Positions 8,779 through 18,700 of a DNA stretch of 38,281 bases are shown one piece after another. A program made the position numbers and the translations under genes. Each line of letters begins with the position of its first letter. The first letter of the stretch is position 1. Source of the DNA: an uncultured Prevotellaceae bacterium (GTDB taxonomy: Bacteria > Bacteroidota > Bacteroidia > Bacteroidales > Bacteroidaceae); the NCBI GenBank assembly GCA_947303855.1, contig CAMYZO010000026.1:1-38281 (forward strand), in the 5' to 3' direction. The notes below the pieces were generated by a model that ran no database searches, was not told the DNA's origin, and saw nothing but the letters and a program-made list of their open reading frames with translations.

Positions 8779-8795
8779 AAAATGCAGATACCATT

Positions 8796-10292
8796 ATGAT
8801 GCGTCACCTACACCTTATTATATTATGCGGTCTCATGCTGCTGTCCAAGACCACGACGGCACAAGACACGCAGATAACCTACGACCTGACGGCGGAGACG
8901 GCCGTAGGAACGGGTAGCCACACGGCCTACCAACTGACCACCAACCGCCACCACGTGCTGGCCACACGGCCTAACACGGCCTACCTCAGGGGGGCTGTCA
9001 ACGTCAGCCATGCCCTGGGCGGCGACTTCACGCTGAAGGGATCCGTCGACGGCATGGCTACGCTGCATGGCGACCATCAGGCCTACCTGCAGCAGTGCTT
9101 CGCCAACCTGTCGTGGCAGTCGTTCTACGTCGAGGCGGGCAGCCGCGAAGAGGATGCCGTGCTGCGTAACAACCAGCTCTCCGTAGGCTCGTTTGTCAAA
9201 GGCACCAACGCCAAGCCTGTGCCACAGCTGCACTTCGGCACCAGCGACTTCTGGGCAGTTCCCTATACGGCCGGGTGGCTCAACATTCACTTCGACTTCG
9301 GCTACGGCAAATTCCTGGATAGCGGCTACCGCGAGGAACTGTTCATGCAGGCGCCCAACGTCAACGCCAGTTACATCACCGACACCTATTACCACCAGAA
9401 GCACCTCTACCTCCGCTCCAATCCCGAGAAGGCCATCGTTGTCACGGTAGGCATAGAGCATGCCGTACAAATGGGCGGCACCTATCACTACCGCCGGGCA
9501 GACAAGATTCTGACAAAGGAGAAGACCACCAGCCTGAAAGACTTCCTGAACGTGATACTGCCCTTAGGCGACAGCAACTACTACGAGCATGGCGCCGGCG
9601 AGGACTGGGTCTACGGCAACCATATCGGCATGATGACCTACCAGATAGGATGGAACATCGACGGCGAGCACCTGCTGGAGGCTTATCTCGACAATCCCTT
9701 TGAGGACGGTTCAGGCATACGCAAAGGCAATGGATGGGACGGTCTCTGGGGACTACACTACAGCAACAAGTCGGCAGGCAGGCAGGCAGTACGCAGCGCC
9801 GTCGTGGAATATTTCCAGTCGTCGAACCAGTCGGGACCCCTGCACTGGGACAACGGCGACTACCCAGAGCCTGTGCGCAGCCAGATTACCGACTTCGTAA
9901 CCGGCCGCGACGACTACTACAACCACGGCTTCTACGGCGGCTACTCGCACTTTGGCATGACGCCCGGCACGGCACTCATCAACTCGCCCGTCTACAACGA
10001 GGACGGCTACAGCCAGTTCCGCGACAACCGCATCAAAGCCTGGCACGCCGGCATCAACGGCGAGATTACCGACCGCCTGTCGTATCTCGTCAAGGGCTCG
10101 TATCGCGAGGGCTGGGGCACCTATAACGTGCCGCTGCCCCATAAGCACCACTCCTTCGACGCCATGGTGCAGGGCAGTTACCAAGCTGGCCCCTGGCAGG
10201 TGTCAGCGGCCTACGCCCTGGACAAAGGTAACATCTACGGCGACTGTTCGACGTTTAATCTGAAAATCAATTATCATGGCAAGATTCTTTAA
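8796..10292 (+). CDS. Capsule assembly Wzi-like outer-membrane barrel
   Basis: A 498-residue exported protein (signal peptide MMRHLHLIILCGLMLLSKTTTA). The rest is rich in aromatic and glycine residues with alternating beta-strand patterns (HLYLRSNPEKAIVVTVGIEHAVQMGG, GWNIDGEHLLEAYLDNPFEDGSG, YNHGFYGGYSHFGMTPGTALINSPVY). This resembles the Cap_assemb_Wzi family, whose Escherichia coli member is a similar-sized outer-membrane barrel that anchors capsule. In Bacteroidetes these proteins are common but rarely tested, so a role in surface polysaccharide retention is family inference. Its last 17 bp overlap a lipoprotein gene, so the two are translated together. A terminator hairpin in its leader suggests conditional expression. 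Confidence 0.78.
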   Translation: MMRHLHLIILCGLMLLSKTTTAQDTQITYDLTAETAVGTGSHTAYQLTTNRHHVLATRPNTAYLRGAVNVSHALGGDFTLKGSVDGMATLHGDHQAYLQQCFANLSWQSFYVEAGSREEDAVLRNNQLSVGSFVKGTNAKPVPQLHFGTSDFWAVPYTAGWLNIHFDFGYGKFLDSGYREELFMQAPNVNASYITDTYYHQKHLYLRSNPEKAIVVTVGIEHAVQMGGTYHYRRADKILTKEKTTSLKDFLNVILPLGDSNYYEHGAGEDWVYGNHIGMMTYQIGWNIDGEHLLEAYLDNPFEDGSGIRKGNGWDGLWGLHYSNKSAGRQAVRSAVVEYFQSSNQSGPLHWDNGDYPEPVRSQITDFVTGRDDYYNHGFYGGYSHFGMTPGTALINSPVYNEDGYSQFRDNRIKAWHAGINGEITDRLSYLVKGSYREGWGTYNVPLPHKHHSFDAMVQGSYQAGPWQVSAAYALDKGNIYGDCSTFNLKINYHGKIL

Positions 10293-10665
10293 ACACTGCA
10301 TAGTGGCAGCAGCCATCCTGCTGACAGCCTGCCAGGAAGGCGGCGATGCCGGCGACCTGCTGGGCCAGTGGCGCATGACCGGCTCTGACAGCAGATACCT
10401 GAGTTTCGCAGGCAGTATCGTGGAGTTCCGTCTGGTGGAAGGCACCTTCCTGATGAACGAGGTCTTCGGCAATTTCCAGCATGTGGGCGACAGTCTCTTC
10501 ATACACTGCTACTCCATCTACGGGGGAAAGAACGACACGCTGAACGTTGAACAGGGGTTTGGCTTCAAACCCTTCGACAACATCCGCCTGAAAATCGACG
10601 TGCTTGACAACGACCATCTGACCCTCAGCAAGGACGGACGGTTGTGGAGCTTTTACAAATACTGA
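10276..10665 (+). CDS. Small lipoprotein, lipocalin-like
   Basis: 129 residues. A type-II signal peptide ends in the lipobox LLTAC (Cys19), so it is a lipid-anchored envelope protein. The remainder (DLLGQWRMTGSD, then FAGSIVEFRLVEGTFLMNE and KDGRLWSFYKY at the C-terminus) has the G-x-W start and strand pattern of the small lipocalin-like lipoproteins widespread in Bacteroidetes. Specific function is unknown. The start overlaps the end of the Wzi-like gene by 17 bp, which implies translational coupling and perhaps a shared envelope role. Confidence 0.8.
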   Translation: MARFFKHCIVAAAILLTACQEGGDAGDLLGQWRMTGSDSRYLSFAGSIVEFRLVEGTFLMNEVFGNFQHVGDSLFIHCYSIYGGKNDTLNVEQGFGFKPFDNIRLKIDVLDNDHLTLSKDGRLWSFYKY

Positions 10666-10691
10666 GTTAGGAGTTAGGAGTTAGGAGTTAA
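10664..10691. repeat. 7-bp tandem repeat (GAGTTAG) x4
   Basis: Three exact GAGTTAG units and one GAGTTAA fill the gap between two convergent genes, including part of the lipoprotein stop codon. Such gagttag runs recur in Bacteroidetes intergenic regions (recalled, not searched). Confidence 0.8.
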
Positions 10692-11936
10692 CTATACCGG
10701 CAGTTCGAACCAGAAGGTGGAACCCTCGCCTAATGTTGACTCCACACCAACCTCGCCGCCCATGCTGTAGGCCATGGTGCGGCAGATGCTCAGTCCGAGG
10801 CCTGCCCCCGGTATATACTCATCGACCTTGAAGAAGCGCTCAAACACACGCTCCTGATGCTCTGGAGCAATACCCTTGCCGGTGTCTCTCACCCAGATGC
10901 GCAACCGCTTGTTGGCCGGCGCATCGTAACCCACGATGATACTGCCCTGCGACGTGAACTTCACGGCGTTGGCCAGCAGGTGGTTCATGACCTCCATGAA
11001 GCGGCTCAGGTCGGTGGTGATGTCCAGCGCCCCCAGGGCAAACATGGTAGACAGGTTCACGCCATCCTGCAACTTGGGTACAAACATGTCGGCCACAGAC
11101 TGCAGTATGCCGTTCAGTTCAAAGGTTGACATAACCAGCTGCTCCTTGCCCGACTCTATCTTCGAGATGTTCATCACGTCGTTGATGATGGTCAGCAACT
11201 TCTGGTTATTCTCCTGAATAAGGTTGATGAGCTCGCGCCGCTCTTCATCACCCTGCACGTCGGGCAGCACGCTGGTGAAGCCGATGATGGCGTTCAGCGG
11301 CGTACGTATCTCATGGCTCATGTTGGCCACGAAGGCCGACTTCAGGCGGTCGCTCTCCTCGGCCTTGTTGCGGGCTTCCATCAGGGCGGTCTCCATGGCC
11401 TTCCGTTCGTCTACACGCATGGATGTGCCGACGATGGTCTTCGGCAGTCCCTCGGTGTTACGCGATGCCACGGTGGCATAAGCTTCCGACCAATAATACT
11501 TGTCACTATGCGTCACCTTAATCTGGCAAATCTCATGATACTCGTCCGTATGCCCCATGCAGATGGCATCAATGGCCTTCATGAAATGGGCCTTGTCGCT
11601 GGGAGCCACGCGGCTGAACAGCTCGTCAAGGGGTGTGTCGGGGGGAACCATGAAACAGTCATCACGCCCACGGTAGTCGTTGTCGTAGGTAATGGTACGG
11701 GCCTCGGCGTCAATATGCCAGGTGCTGAGCTTCATGGCTTTCAGCACAAGCTCATATTCAATGTTATTCTTCTTGACCTTGGCCAGCTGAGCCAGCTCCG
11801 ACTGCAGTTCTTTGCCCATTCGGCGCTGGTAGAATAACAGTGCGACAAAAGACAGTAGCAGGATAGTACCTACTACCCACACCAGCACTTCCATGCCTAC
11901 CGTACTATGCTGTGTTGCCAAGAACTGCTCTAACAT
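10692..11936 (-). CDS. PAS-containing membrane sensor histidine kinase
   Basis: 414 residues. One membrane helix (about 17-35, VLVWVVGTILLLSFVALLFY), short coiled linker, PAS-like domain (about 62-180, ending in the PAC-type TIVGTSMRVDERK), HisKA with His208 in FVANMSHEIRTPLNAI, and HATPase with ANAVKFTSQG, RDTGKGI and GAGLGLSI. All catalytic boxes are intact. There is no receiver or output domain, so it must signal to a separate regulator not recognised nearby. ATG 11936 gives the longest form. The -7 box at 11949-11942 would put transcription start almost on that codon, and ATG 11894 (MEVLVW, preceded by GGTAGG) is a plausible alternative. Confidence 0.9.
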   Translation of the reverse strand: MLEQFLATQHSTVGMEVLVWVVGTILLLSFVALLFYQRRMGKELQSELAQLAKVKKNNIEYELVLKAMKLSTWHIDAEARTITYDNDYRGRDDCFMVPPDTPLDELFSRVAPSDKAHFMKAIDAICMGHTDEYHEICQIKVTHSDKYYWSEAYATVASRNTEGLPKTIVGTSMRVDERKAMETALMEARNKAEESDRLKSAFVANMSHEIRTPLNAIIGFTSVLPDVQGDEERRELINLIQENNQKLLTIINDVMNISKIESGKEQLVMSTFELNGILQSVADMFVPKLQDGVNLSTMFALGALDITTDLSRFMEVMNHLLANAVKFTSQGSIIVGYDAPANKRLRIWVRDTGKGIAPEHQERVFERFFKVDEYIPGAGLGLSICRTMAYSMGGEVGVESTLGEGSTFWFELPV

Positions 11937-11941
11937 CAGCG

Positions 11942-11949
11942 CAAAAGTA
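11942..11949 (-). promoter_or_regulatory. -7 box for the PAS histidine kinase gene
   Basis: The minus strand reads TACTTTTG, matching TAnnTTTG. Its closeness to ATG 11936 implies either a leaderless message or use of the ATG at 11894. Confidence 0.5.
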
Positions 11950-11988
11950 CATAATTATTTTCAAATTTGAAATTATTTTTGGAAATAT

Positions 11989-12020
11989 TTTGTTTTTATG
12001 TCGTTTTTAATGTACCTTTG
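11989..12020 (+). promoter_or_regulatory. Promoter of the rRNA methyltransferase gene
   Basis: TTTG (11989-11992), a 20-bp spacer and TACCTTTG (12013-12020) match the Bacteroidetes consensus exactly. The start codon at 12051 lies 30 bp downstream. Confidence 0.85.
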
Positions 12021-12050
12021 CATCCTGAAATACGCTTTTTTATTGATTTA

Positions 12051-13541
12051 ATGGAACCAACATTCGACATTATCGCCAAGACTTTCATGGGCTTAGAGCC
12101 TGTATTGGCGAAAGAACTGACCCAGCTGGGGGCTAACGACGTACAAATAGGACGACGCATGGTGTCGTTCACCGGCGACAAGGAGATGCTCTACCGCGCT
12201 AACTTCCAGCTGCACACCGCTATCAAGATTCTGAAACCCATTGCCCGCTTCAAAGCCAAGAGTGCCGACGATGTCTACGAACAGATTGGCAAGATTGACT
12301 GGTCGCAGTACTTGGACAACGACAAGACCTTCGCCGTCGACGCCGTGGTATTCTCCGAGGAGTTTCGCCACTCCAAGTTCGTCAGCTACAAGGTGAAGGA
12401 CGCCATCGTCGACCAGTTCCGCCAGCGCACAGGCAAGCGTCCTAACATATCGGTGAGCAGCCCCGACATACGGCTGAACATGCACATTGCCGAAGACCAC
12501 TGCACGCTGTCGCTCGACAGCAGCGGTGAGTCGCTGCACCGCCGCGGCTACCGTCAGGAGTCGGTAGAGGCCCCGCTGAACGAGGTGCTGGCTGCCGGCA
12601 TGATTCTCATGACGGGCTGGCAGGGCGAGACCGACTTCATCGACCCCATGTGCGGCTCGGGCACGCTGCTCGTCGAGGCAGCCCTCATTGCCCATAACAT
12701 GGCACCGGGACTGTTCCGCAAGGAGTATGCCTTCGAGAAGTGGCCCGACTTCGATGCAGACCTTTTCGACCGCATCTACAACGACGATTCGCAGGAGCGC
12801 GAGTTCAAACATCATATCTATGGCTACGACATCGACATGAAGGCTGTGAACACCGCCCGTCTCAATGTCAAGGCGGCAGGCTTCTCAAGCAGCATCACCG
12901 TTGAGCAGCAGGACTTCAAGCAGTTTAAGCAGCCGCAGCAGAAGAGCATCATGGTAACCAACCCGCCCTACGGCGAGCGTATCTCCACGCCCGACCTGCT
13001 GGGCACCTACAAGATGATTGGTGAGCGCCTGAAGCATGAGTTCACGGGAAACGATGCCTGGGTACTCTCCTACCGCGAAGAATGCTTCGACCAGATAGGT
13101 CTGAAGCCCAGCATCAAGATACCTCTTTATAATGGCTCGCTGGAGTGTGAGTTCCGTAAGTACCAGATGTTCGACGGCAAGATGAACGTGTTCCGCGCCG
13201 AGGGCGGTGCCGTGAAGACCGATGACGAGAAGCGCCAGATGGCCGAGAAGCACCGTTTCAAGAAGAACCGCGACTTCAAGCAGCGCATGGAGGAGCAGGA
13301 ACAGAACGAAGAGGGCGACATCCGCTCGTTTACCTTCCACCGCCACGATGTGCTTGAAGACCGCAGGCCCAGAAAGACTTCCTTCAGCGGAAAGACCGGC
13401 TATGGCGACCGTGACACACGCCCCGGCAGGTCGGGCAAGCCTGGCTATGGCGACAGGAAAGGGAAACCGGGCTTTGGCGGCAAGCCCGGGAAACGCGATT
13501 TTGGAAAGAAACGCAACCGGTTTGACGATGATGAAGATTAA
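12051..13541 (+). CDS. THUMP-domain class I rRNA/tRNA methyltransferase (RlmL N-domain/Trm14-like)
   Basis: 496 residues from ATG 12051. In-frame sequence upstream of it contains the promoter, so longer starts are rejected. The order is an N-terminal ferredoxin-like/THUMP region (about 1-160, MEPTFDIIAKTFMGLEPVLAKEL), then a Rossmann methyltransferase domain with SAM motif DPMCGSGTL at 198-206 and catalytic NPPYGER at 304-310. This matches the RlmL/YpsC/Trm14 family that makes m2G in RNA; the Escherichia coli RlmL carries a second methyltransferase domain that is missing here, as is usual in Bacteroidetes. Residues about 440-496 form a basic Gly/Lys/Arg tail with repeated K-P-G-[YF]-G units, probably disordered and RNA-contacting. 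The stop overlaps the DPP-IV gene start by 14 bp. Confidence 0.88.
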   Translation: MEPTFDIIAKTFMGLEPVLAKELTQLGANDVQIGRRMVSFTGDKEMLYRANFQLHTAIKILKPIARFKAKSADDVYEQIGKIDWSQYLDNDKTFAVDAVVFSEEFRHSKFVSYKVKDAIVDQFRQRTGKRPNISVSSPDIRLNMHIAEDHCTLSLDSSGESLHRRGYRQESVEAPLNEVLAAGMILMTGWQGETDFIDPMCGSGTLLVEAALIAHNMAPGLFRKEYAFEKWPDFDADLFDRIYNDDSQEREFKHHIYGYDIDMKAVNTARLNVKAAGFSSSITVEQQDFKQFKQPQQKSIMVTNPPYGERISTPDLLGTYKMIGERLKHEFTGNDAWVLSYREECFDQIGLKPSIKIPLYNGSLECEFRKYQMFDGKMNVFRAEGGAVKTDDEKRQMAEKHRFKKNRDFKQRMEEQEQNEEGDIRSFTFHRHDVLEDRRPRKTSFSGKTGYGDRDTRPGRSGKPGYGDRKGKPGFGGKPGKRDFGKKRNRFDDDED

Positions 13542-15684
13542 GTTTCTGACAGCCCTGCTGGCACTGTCCGCACTGACCATGACGGCCCAACAAAAGCTTT
13601 TTACGCTGGAAGACCTGAACTTCGGCGGCACCAACTACCACAACCTGCAGCCCAAGAACATGTGGCTGACGTGGTGGGGCGACCAGCTGGTGCAGACCGA
13701 TGTTGAGGAGTGCCGCCTTGTCAATGTCAAGACGGGTAAATCGACGCTGCTCTTCACCCTTGACGACGTTAACAAATGGGCCAACAGCGACGATGACCAC
13801 CACGTGCGCCACCTGATGAACGCCACCTTCCCTTACCCCGGCAAGCCTGTCGTGGCCTTAGGCAACAAGCGGTCGTTCCTCTTGCTCGACTTCAAGAAGC
13901 ACCAGATAGTATGGCAGGACAGCCTCTCGGCACAGACGGCCAACGACTGGAACCCCGTGTCGCGGGCTACGGCCTACGTCAGGGACCACCAGCTCTGCGT
14001 GGCCGACGCTGAGGGTCATGAACACCAGCTGACCACCGACGGCTCACGCGACGTGGTCTACGGACAGTCCGTACACCGCAATGAGTTCGGCATCGAGAAG
14101 GGTACCTTCTGGAGCCCCGACGGTCAGCGCCTGGCTTTCTACCGCATGGACCAGTCGATGGTGACCGACTATCCGCAGGTGGACATCTTCCCCCGCTCAG
14201 CCACCTACGAGCCCGACAAATACCCCATGGCCGGCATGACCAGCCACCAGGTGACCGTCGGCGTCTACGACCTGAAGACCGGCAAGACAGTCTATCTAAC
14301 CCCTCTGTCATCCCCCGAGGGGGTCTGTTACTTCACCAATATTGCCTGGAGCCCCGACGCCAAGACCATCTATATGTTTGAGCTGAACCGTGCACAGAAC
14401 GACTGCCGCCTTGTCAGCTACGATGCCGTCACGGGCAACCCTGTGGCCGAACTCGACCACGAGACCTCCGACAAGTACGTCGAGCCGCTGCACCCCATAC
14501 AGTTCCTGCCCTGGGACGCCACGAAGTTCATCATGCAGAGCCAGCGCGACGGCTACAACCACCTATACCTATTTAATATTGAAGGCCAGTGCCTGAAGCA
14601 GCTCACCGCAGGACCGTGGGTGGTCCTGGATGTGCTGGGCTTCAACCTCAAGCAGAAGACCATCGTCATCAAGGCCAACAAGGAGCACCCACTGCACCAG
14701 CGTCTCTACAGCGTCAGCATGACCGGCGCCATGAAGCAGCTGGAAACGGTCGACGGCGTACACAATGCCGAGCTGTCACCGTCGGGCAACTTCCTCGTTG
14801 ACCGCTACTCTACCCCCACACGGCCCCGCGTCATCGATGTCGTGGATGTCAACGCCAAGACCCCGCGCCCCACAAACCTCTTAGACGCTGAAGACCCGTG
14901 GAAGGACTATCAGCAGCCTATCTTTGAGTGCGGCAGCATCAAGGCCGCCGACGGACAGACCGACCTCTACTACCGCATGGTGAAGCCCGCCGACTTCGAC
15001 CCCGCCCGTAAGTACCCCACCGTGGTCTACGTCTACGGTGGTCCCCATGCCCATAACATACAGGCATCGTGGCACTGGTCCAGCCGCTCCTGGGAGACCT
15101 ACATGGCACAGAAGGGCTATATCGTCTTCATCCTCGACAACAGAGGGTCTGAGAACCGTGGCCTGCAGTTCGAACAGGCCACCTTCCACCAGCTGGGACA
15201 GATAGAGATGCAAGACCAGATGAAGGGCGTCGACTATCTGCGCTCGCTGCCCTACGTCGACATGAACCGCCTGGGTGTCCACGGCTGGTCGTTCGGCGGC
15301 TTTATGACCATCACGCTGATGCTCAACCACCCCGACGTGTTCAAGGTGGGTGTGGCCGGCGGTCCCGTCATCGACTGGAAATGGTACGAGGTGATGTACG
15401 GCGAGCGCTATATGGGCACACCGCAGTCTAACCCCGAGGGCTATGCCAAGACGAGTCTCATCGACAAGGCCTGCAACCTGAAAGGGCGGCTGCAGATCAT
15501 CACGGGCTATAACGACGCCACCGTGGTGCCGCAGCACTGCCTGTCGTTCCTCGATGCCTGCATCAAGGCCGGCACCCAGCCCGACTTCTTTGCCTACCCC
15601 GGCGAGGAGCACAACATGCGGGGCCATGCCAGCGTCCATCTGCATGAGCGCATCACCCGCTATTTCGACGACTACTTGAAATAA
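13528..15684 (+). CDS. S9B dipeptidyl-peptidase IV-like serine peptidase
   Basis: 718 residues with a signal peptide (MMKIKFLTALLALSALTMTAQ). An eight-bladed DPP-IV N-terminal propeller spans about 40-440 and an alpha/beta-hydrolase domain about 470-718. The catalytic triad is visible: Ser588 in HGWSFGGFM, Asp663 in GYNDATVV and His695 in GEEHNM. The family removes Xaa-Pro dipeptides from peptide N-termini in the periplasm or at the surface. The usual GWSYGG is GWSFGG here, a conservative change. The stretch YLTPLSSPEGVCYFTN (about 255-270) is encoded by a CCCCC-GA-GGGGG palindrome (14312-14323) and looks like a short in-frame insertion relative to remembered homologues. ATG 13528 and 13531 are adjacent; the start sits inside the methyltransferase gene. 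Confidence 0.92.
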   Translation: MMKIKFLTALLALSALTMTAQQKLFTLEDLNFGGTNYHNLQPKNMWLTWWGDQLVQTDVEECRLVNVKTGKSTLLFTLDDVNKWANSDDDHHVRHLMNATFPYPGKPVVALGNKRSFLLLDFKKHQIVWQDSLSAQTANDWNPVSRATAYVRDHQLCVADAEGHEHQLTTDGSRDVVYGQSVHRNEFGIEKGTFWSPDGQRLAFYRMDQSMVTDYPQVDIFPRSATYEPDKYPMAGMTSHQVTVGVYDLKTGKTVYLTPLSSPEGVCYFTNIAWSPDAKTIYMFELNRAQNDCRLVSYDAVTGNPVAELDHETSDKYVEPLHPIQFLPWDATKFIMQSQRDGYNHLYLFNIEGQCLKQLTAGPWVVLDVLGFNLKQKTIVIKANKEHPLHQRLYSVSMTGAMKQLETVDGVHNAELSPSGNFLVDRYSTPTRPRVIDVVDVNAKTPRPTNLLDAEDPWKDYQQPIFECGSIKAADGQTDLYYRMVKPADFDPARKYPTVVYVYGGPHAHNIQASWHWSSRSWETYMAQKGYIVFILDNRGSENRGLQFEQATFHQLGQIEMQDQMKGVDYLRSLPYVDMNRLGVHGWSFGGFMTITLMLNHPDVFKVGVAGGPVIDWKWYEVMYGERYMGTPQSNPEGYAKTSLIDKACNLKGRLQIITGYNDATVVPQHCLSFLDACIKAGTQPDFFAYPGEEHNMRGHASVHLHERITRYFDDYLK
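14299..14330. repeat. GC-rich palindromic element inside the DPP-IV gene
   Basis: ACCCCTCTGTCAT followed by CCCCCGAGGGGG forms a 5-bp palindrome in a C/G-run context. It resembles the elements in purD and mnmA. It is read in frame within the propeller domain. Confidence 0.45.
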
Positions 15685-15695
15685 CTGTGCGGTAA

Positions 15696-15749
15696 CTTTT
15701 TCTTTTGCATGAATAAACCTTTTGCGGAAATTCATGTCAAAAGAAAAAG
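15696..15749. repeat. 18-bp inverted repeat spanning the outer-membrane protein start
   Basis: CTTTTTCTTTTGCATGAA (15696-15713) is complementary to 15731-15749 except for one bulged base, with a 17-nt loop. The right arm contains ATG 15734. In RNA it would form a long A-U-rich hairpin hiding that start codon. Confidence 0.75.
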
Positions 15750-18700
15750 CAATACCCCACAGATATATGATACGGACAAGTTGGCTACTCGCCTTTTTCT
15801 GCCTGACCGTTGCCCGTCTGTCTGCCCAGACACCGGCGGTCAGCGGACAGATTGTTGATGCAGCAACCGGCGAGTCGCTTGTCAAAGCCACAGCACAGCT
15901 GTATGTTATCCGTCACAGCGATACGACGCTGGTAGCCGGTACCGTCTCCGATGCCCAGGGGCGCTTCTCGCTGGGCCATGTCAGGGGCGGCACCTATCTG
16001 CTGCGGGTTTCCTACTTGGGCTACAAGCCTAAAGAGCAGCGGGTCAACACGACGGCCGTCCGCACCCTGCAGCTTGGAAAAATCAGACTCGATGCCGATG
16101 CCCTGCTGCTCAAGGAAACGGTGGTGACGGCCAATCTGCCGAAAATGGTGGTCAAGGACGACACGGTGGTCTACAATGCCGACGCTTTCACCGTGCCTGA
16201 GGGGGCGGTGATAGAGGCACTGGTAGAGGCTTTGCCAGGGGCCAAGATAGCCGACGACGGCAAGATTACCGTCAATGGCAAGGAGGTGAAGAAGTTCAAG
16301 ATGGACGGTCGTGACTTTATGACCGGCAACAATGAGGCTGTGATGAAGAACCTGCCGTCGTATGTCATTGACAAGGTGAAGGCATACGACGAGAAGAGCG
16401 ACCTGAGCCGCATGACCGGTGTCGACGATGGCGAGGACGACTTCGTGCTGGAGTTTGTCACGAAGCGCAGTGCCCGTAACGGTCTGCAGGCCAATCCCGA
16501 TATCGGTTACGGTTCCGACAACCGCTACGGCATCCGTCTGACCGCCATGAAGCCTTTCGGCGCCATGCGCTACACCTTCATGGGCAATGCCAACAACGTC
16601 AACGGGCGCAACTTCTCCGGTCGTGGCGGACGGGGCCGGGGTAACAACCAGGGGCAGCGCGAGCTGAAGACCGCCGCCCTGGACATCAGCTACGAAGACG
16701 GCAAGAAACTGAAGACCAGCGGCAGGGTTACCTGGACGCACAACGATGCCGACAACTGGAGCCGCAACGGGTCGGAGAACTTCGTCAACACACGGGGCGG
16801 CGCTTTCTCTAACAGCGTGAACCAAAGCTATTCACGCAGCAATAACTGGACGGCAAACATGAACCTGCAATGGACGCTGGACTCCGTCACCAACCTGTCC
16901 TTTCGTCCCAATGCCAGCTTTTCTACAGCCGACAGCCGGTCATCGTCGGTCAATGCGTCGTTCAATGCCAACCCCTTCAATTATGTCAGCGATGCCCTCA
17001 GTGATGAAAGCCGCCAGCTGATGGCCGACAGTCAGCTTATTGTCAACGACCGGCGCAACAAGTCGCTGGCTGAGAGCCGCTCTGCCGACGTCAGTGCCCA
17101 GATGCAACTCTATCGGCGCTTCGGCACCAAGGGACGCAACGCCGCCATCAACGCCAGCATCAGCTACCGCGACGGGACGAACGACAACGGCAGCCTGTCA
17201 GCCGTACATCTCTACCAGAAGAAAGACCGCTTCGGACGTGACTCTACCTACCAGACGAACCGATATACCACAGCGGCCAGCGACAACTTCAGCTACACGC
17301 TGGGCGTGGCCTATACCGAACCGTTGCTGACGTTCACCCCCAAGCCGTCAGCCACTGACACCCTGTCAGGCAGCTCTGCTGCCAGAAGGTCACGCGGCCC
17401 TTCCGGTCGCCGGGGTGGCGGGCGGCGCTCGTTCGGTGCCCAGGGACTGTTTCTGCAACTGAACTACCGCTACCGCTACCGGCACCAGAAGAACGATCCG
17501 TCGACCTACGACCTGCCCGACCTGTCAGAACAGGCGTTTGCCGGCCTCATGGACGAATACCGTGAATGGGCAGCCCTGTTCGGTGCCCTGCCCGGTCCCT
17601 ACGAGACCTATCTCAGCGACCGGCTGACACGCTACTCAGAGCGCACGGAGCACGGCCACCAGATAGACCTGCAGTTAAGGATGGTACGCGACAAGCTGAA
17701 CATGAACGCCGGCATCAGCATCCAGCCCCAGAAGTCGCACTATGTCCAGCAGTATCTGGGACGCCCGGTAGACACCGTCCGCACGGTAACCAATCTCTCG
17801 CCGACGCTGAACCTGCGTTACCGCTACAACCAGCAAACCAACCTGCAGGTACAGTTCCGTGGTCAGACACAGCAGCCCAGCATCACACAGCTGCTCGACA
17901 TCTACGACGACACCAATCCGCTGAACATCTCGATGGGTAACCCGGGGCTGAAGCCGGCCTTCACCACCAACCTGCAGGTGACCTTCCAGAAACAACGGTC
18001 GCCGGCATTCGTCGTCGACAGCCTGGGCTTCCAGGTTCCCAAGGCCCAGCGCCACTGGAGCTTCAACGCCAATGGCAACTGGCAGCGCACGAGCAACGCC
18101 ATCGGCAATATCGTGACCTATAATGAGACCACCGGCGGACGTGTCTCACGACCGGAGAATATCAACGGCAACTGGAACACCAGGGCCGGCGTCTCCTTTA
18201 ACATCGGACTCGACACCCTGAACCGCTGGGATGTCAGTGGCGGCATTGACGGCAGCTACAACCACCGCATTGGCTACGTCAACCTTAACCGTACGGCCGT
18301 ACCCGACAGGAATGTCACCCACACCTACAACCTGTCACCGTCGGTGTCGCTGAGCTACCGTCATAAATGGCTGAGCGCTTCGCTGAACACCCGCCTCAGC
18401 TATGCCCGCACCGAGAACCGCCTGCAGGCCTCTAACAACCTGACAACGTGGAACTACAACTACGGCGGCAACACCAAGATAACCTTTCCCTGGGGCTCCA
18501 GCCTCTCCACCGACTTCCACCTCTTCTGCAAGCGCGGCTATGCCGATGCGTCGCTCAATACCAATGAGTATATCTGGAACGCCCAGCTCTCACACAGCTT
18601 CCTGCGCGGCAAAAAGCTGACCGTCATGATGCAGTGGTACGACATCCTGCACCAGCAGAGCAACTTCAGCCGTACCGTCAATGCCAACGGCTGGCGCGAC

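Noticed and set aside
10664..10691. GAGTTAG tandem repeat as a CRISPR-like or regulatory array
   Set aside because: The units are 7 bp with no spacers, between convergent genes; it is a simple tandem repeat.
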